This document shows, in pieces, positions 63,200-64,000 of a DNA stretch of 64,000 nucleotides (positions are counted from its first letter, which is position 1; every line of letters begins with the position of its first letter). The notes under the pieces were generated by a model. It made no database searches. It worked only from the letters and a program-made list of their open reading frames with translations, and was not told where the DNA came from. The stretch lies in the NCBI GenBank assembly GCA_008828725.1, contig MEHQ01000078.1, positions 335,200 to 399,199 on the forward strand, in the 5' to 3' direction. The stretch is from Saccharina japonica (lineage: Eukaryota > Sar > Phaeophyceae > Laminariales > Laminariaceae). A program made the translations under genes and the position numbers.

Positions 63200-64000
63200 C
63201 CGCAGTACCTTGATCCCGCCAGGAAGTGCTTCCTAGCCTAGCCCGCTCAATAATGCAATACGCGTGAACAGCCTATTAATAGCGTTTTTCGTAAATTTTG
63301 TCCATGAATGCCACTCCTCCACTGGTTCGCTTCTTTAATACACTACGTACATTATAGTATGACCTTTCAAAGACTGCTGTGGTGTTGTTTTGTGTTTTTG
63401 TCGTGCAGTCCTGTCTTGTATGTCATGGTCGGTTTCTTGTTTTCGTGTCTTATGCCCTATTCTTGTTTTCGCGCCATACTTCCCCATTCTCGTTTACGCA
63501 TCTTAAAACTCCCTATTATTAGTATCGTTTTCGCACCTTAACACCCTCTATTATCGTTTTCGCACCGTTATTCCCTGATATGATCGTTTTCGTACCTTCA
63601 CTCCCCATTCTCATTTTGCGACCACAGAGCTTGTATCTCTCAAGGATTGAAGAATCGGCACGGACACTGTGGGTGTGCTGGATGTCGACGGTTTCATGTG
63701 AAAAGCACACACACATTGGCCGCGGGGCCTATGGACAGTCTTGTTGAAGAGTCATTTTGGACATCATCATCATCGTCATTATCATCATCACGCTACCGGG
63801 CGGCATTGATGATGATGGTGTTGATGATCTTATCACACGAGCTCATTTCCCTGAAAAGAAATCCTGCCTGTATGGTCATGGTCACAAAACAGCCTGAATC
63901 AATATTTTCTATTTCTTCTGTGGGTTTCCCTTCTTTTCGGAGTGCACATGAGTCATCGACGTTGAAGCTCAGGGCGTGCCTCAACTTATTTTTGACTTGG
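63200..64000. other. Right edge, no gene recognised
   Basis: Three units of about 40 bp with ATCGTTTTCGCACC (63515-63605), a CATCATCATC run (63763-63790) and short frames only. Confidence 0.4.

Overview
This is a nuclear eukaryotic window. GC-rich coding exons with GT-AG introns are scattered through very repeat-rich DNA. The recognisable genes are a ribosomal protein S19 tail, a METTL22-type methyltransferase, a glycogenin-like GT8 glycosyltransferase and a kelch protein. Multi-kilobase introns, CAG/CTG runs, dense minisatellites and GC-rich exons would suit a stramenopile such as a brown alga. That placement is inference, because nothing in the window fixes the species.

Layout, left to right. 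(1) 1-1829: the last exon of RPS19 (eS19) on the + strand behind a repeat-filled intron. (2) 3011-3648: a non-autonomous DNA transposon with terminal inverted repeats of about 70 bp and a 9-bp target duplication. (3) 5270-18358, minus strand: a METTL22-like methyltransferase in four exons, all in one consistent phase (624 codons). Its first intron of about 9.5 kb may hold a three-exon gene of unknown function on the opposite strand (10162-15212). (4) 18359-18789: a divergent promoter region. (5) 18790-33865, plus strand: a GT8 glycogenin-like gene of at least seven exons, with a secretory or anchor start, a degenerate catalytic domain and a multi-pass membrane C-terminus. Part of its catalytic domain is not visible, and one N lies in that gap. 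(6) 34-48 kb: no recognisable gene. This part holds foldback elements, a GATC-rich family, a segmental duplication (37452-40620 and 43372-47130) containing palindromic CCGCGG arrays, and a CAATTG-rich satellite. Copy B carries three small transposon insertions that copy A lacks; two give clean empty-site comparisons. (7) 48-56 kb: more minisatellites, a C-terminal exon of an unknown minus-strand protein (52032-52190) and an LTR-like pair. (8) 56187-56765, minus: a kelch-propeller exon whose upstream side has expanded into an array of partial exon/acceptor copies. (9) 58289-58426, plus: an exon encoding one membrane helix. (10) 58.4-64 kb: dispersed repeats and a telomere-like G-rich tract.

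The most unusual pattern is that minisatellites abut and share sequence with exon boundaries: the donor of METTL22 exon 2, the acceptor of the kelch exon and, more weakly, the stop-codon end of the exon at 52032. Each array therefore multiplies potential splice sites. The second notable point is the GT8 protein, which keeps an open, phase-consistent structure but has replaced the residues expected to bind metal and sugar nucleotide.
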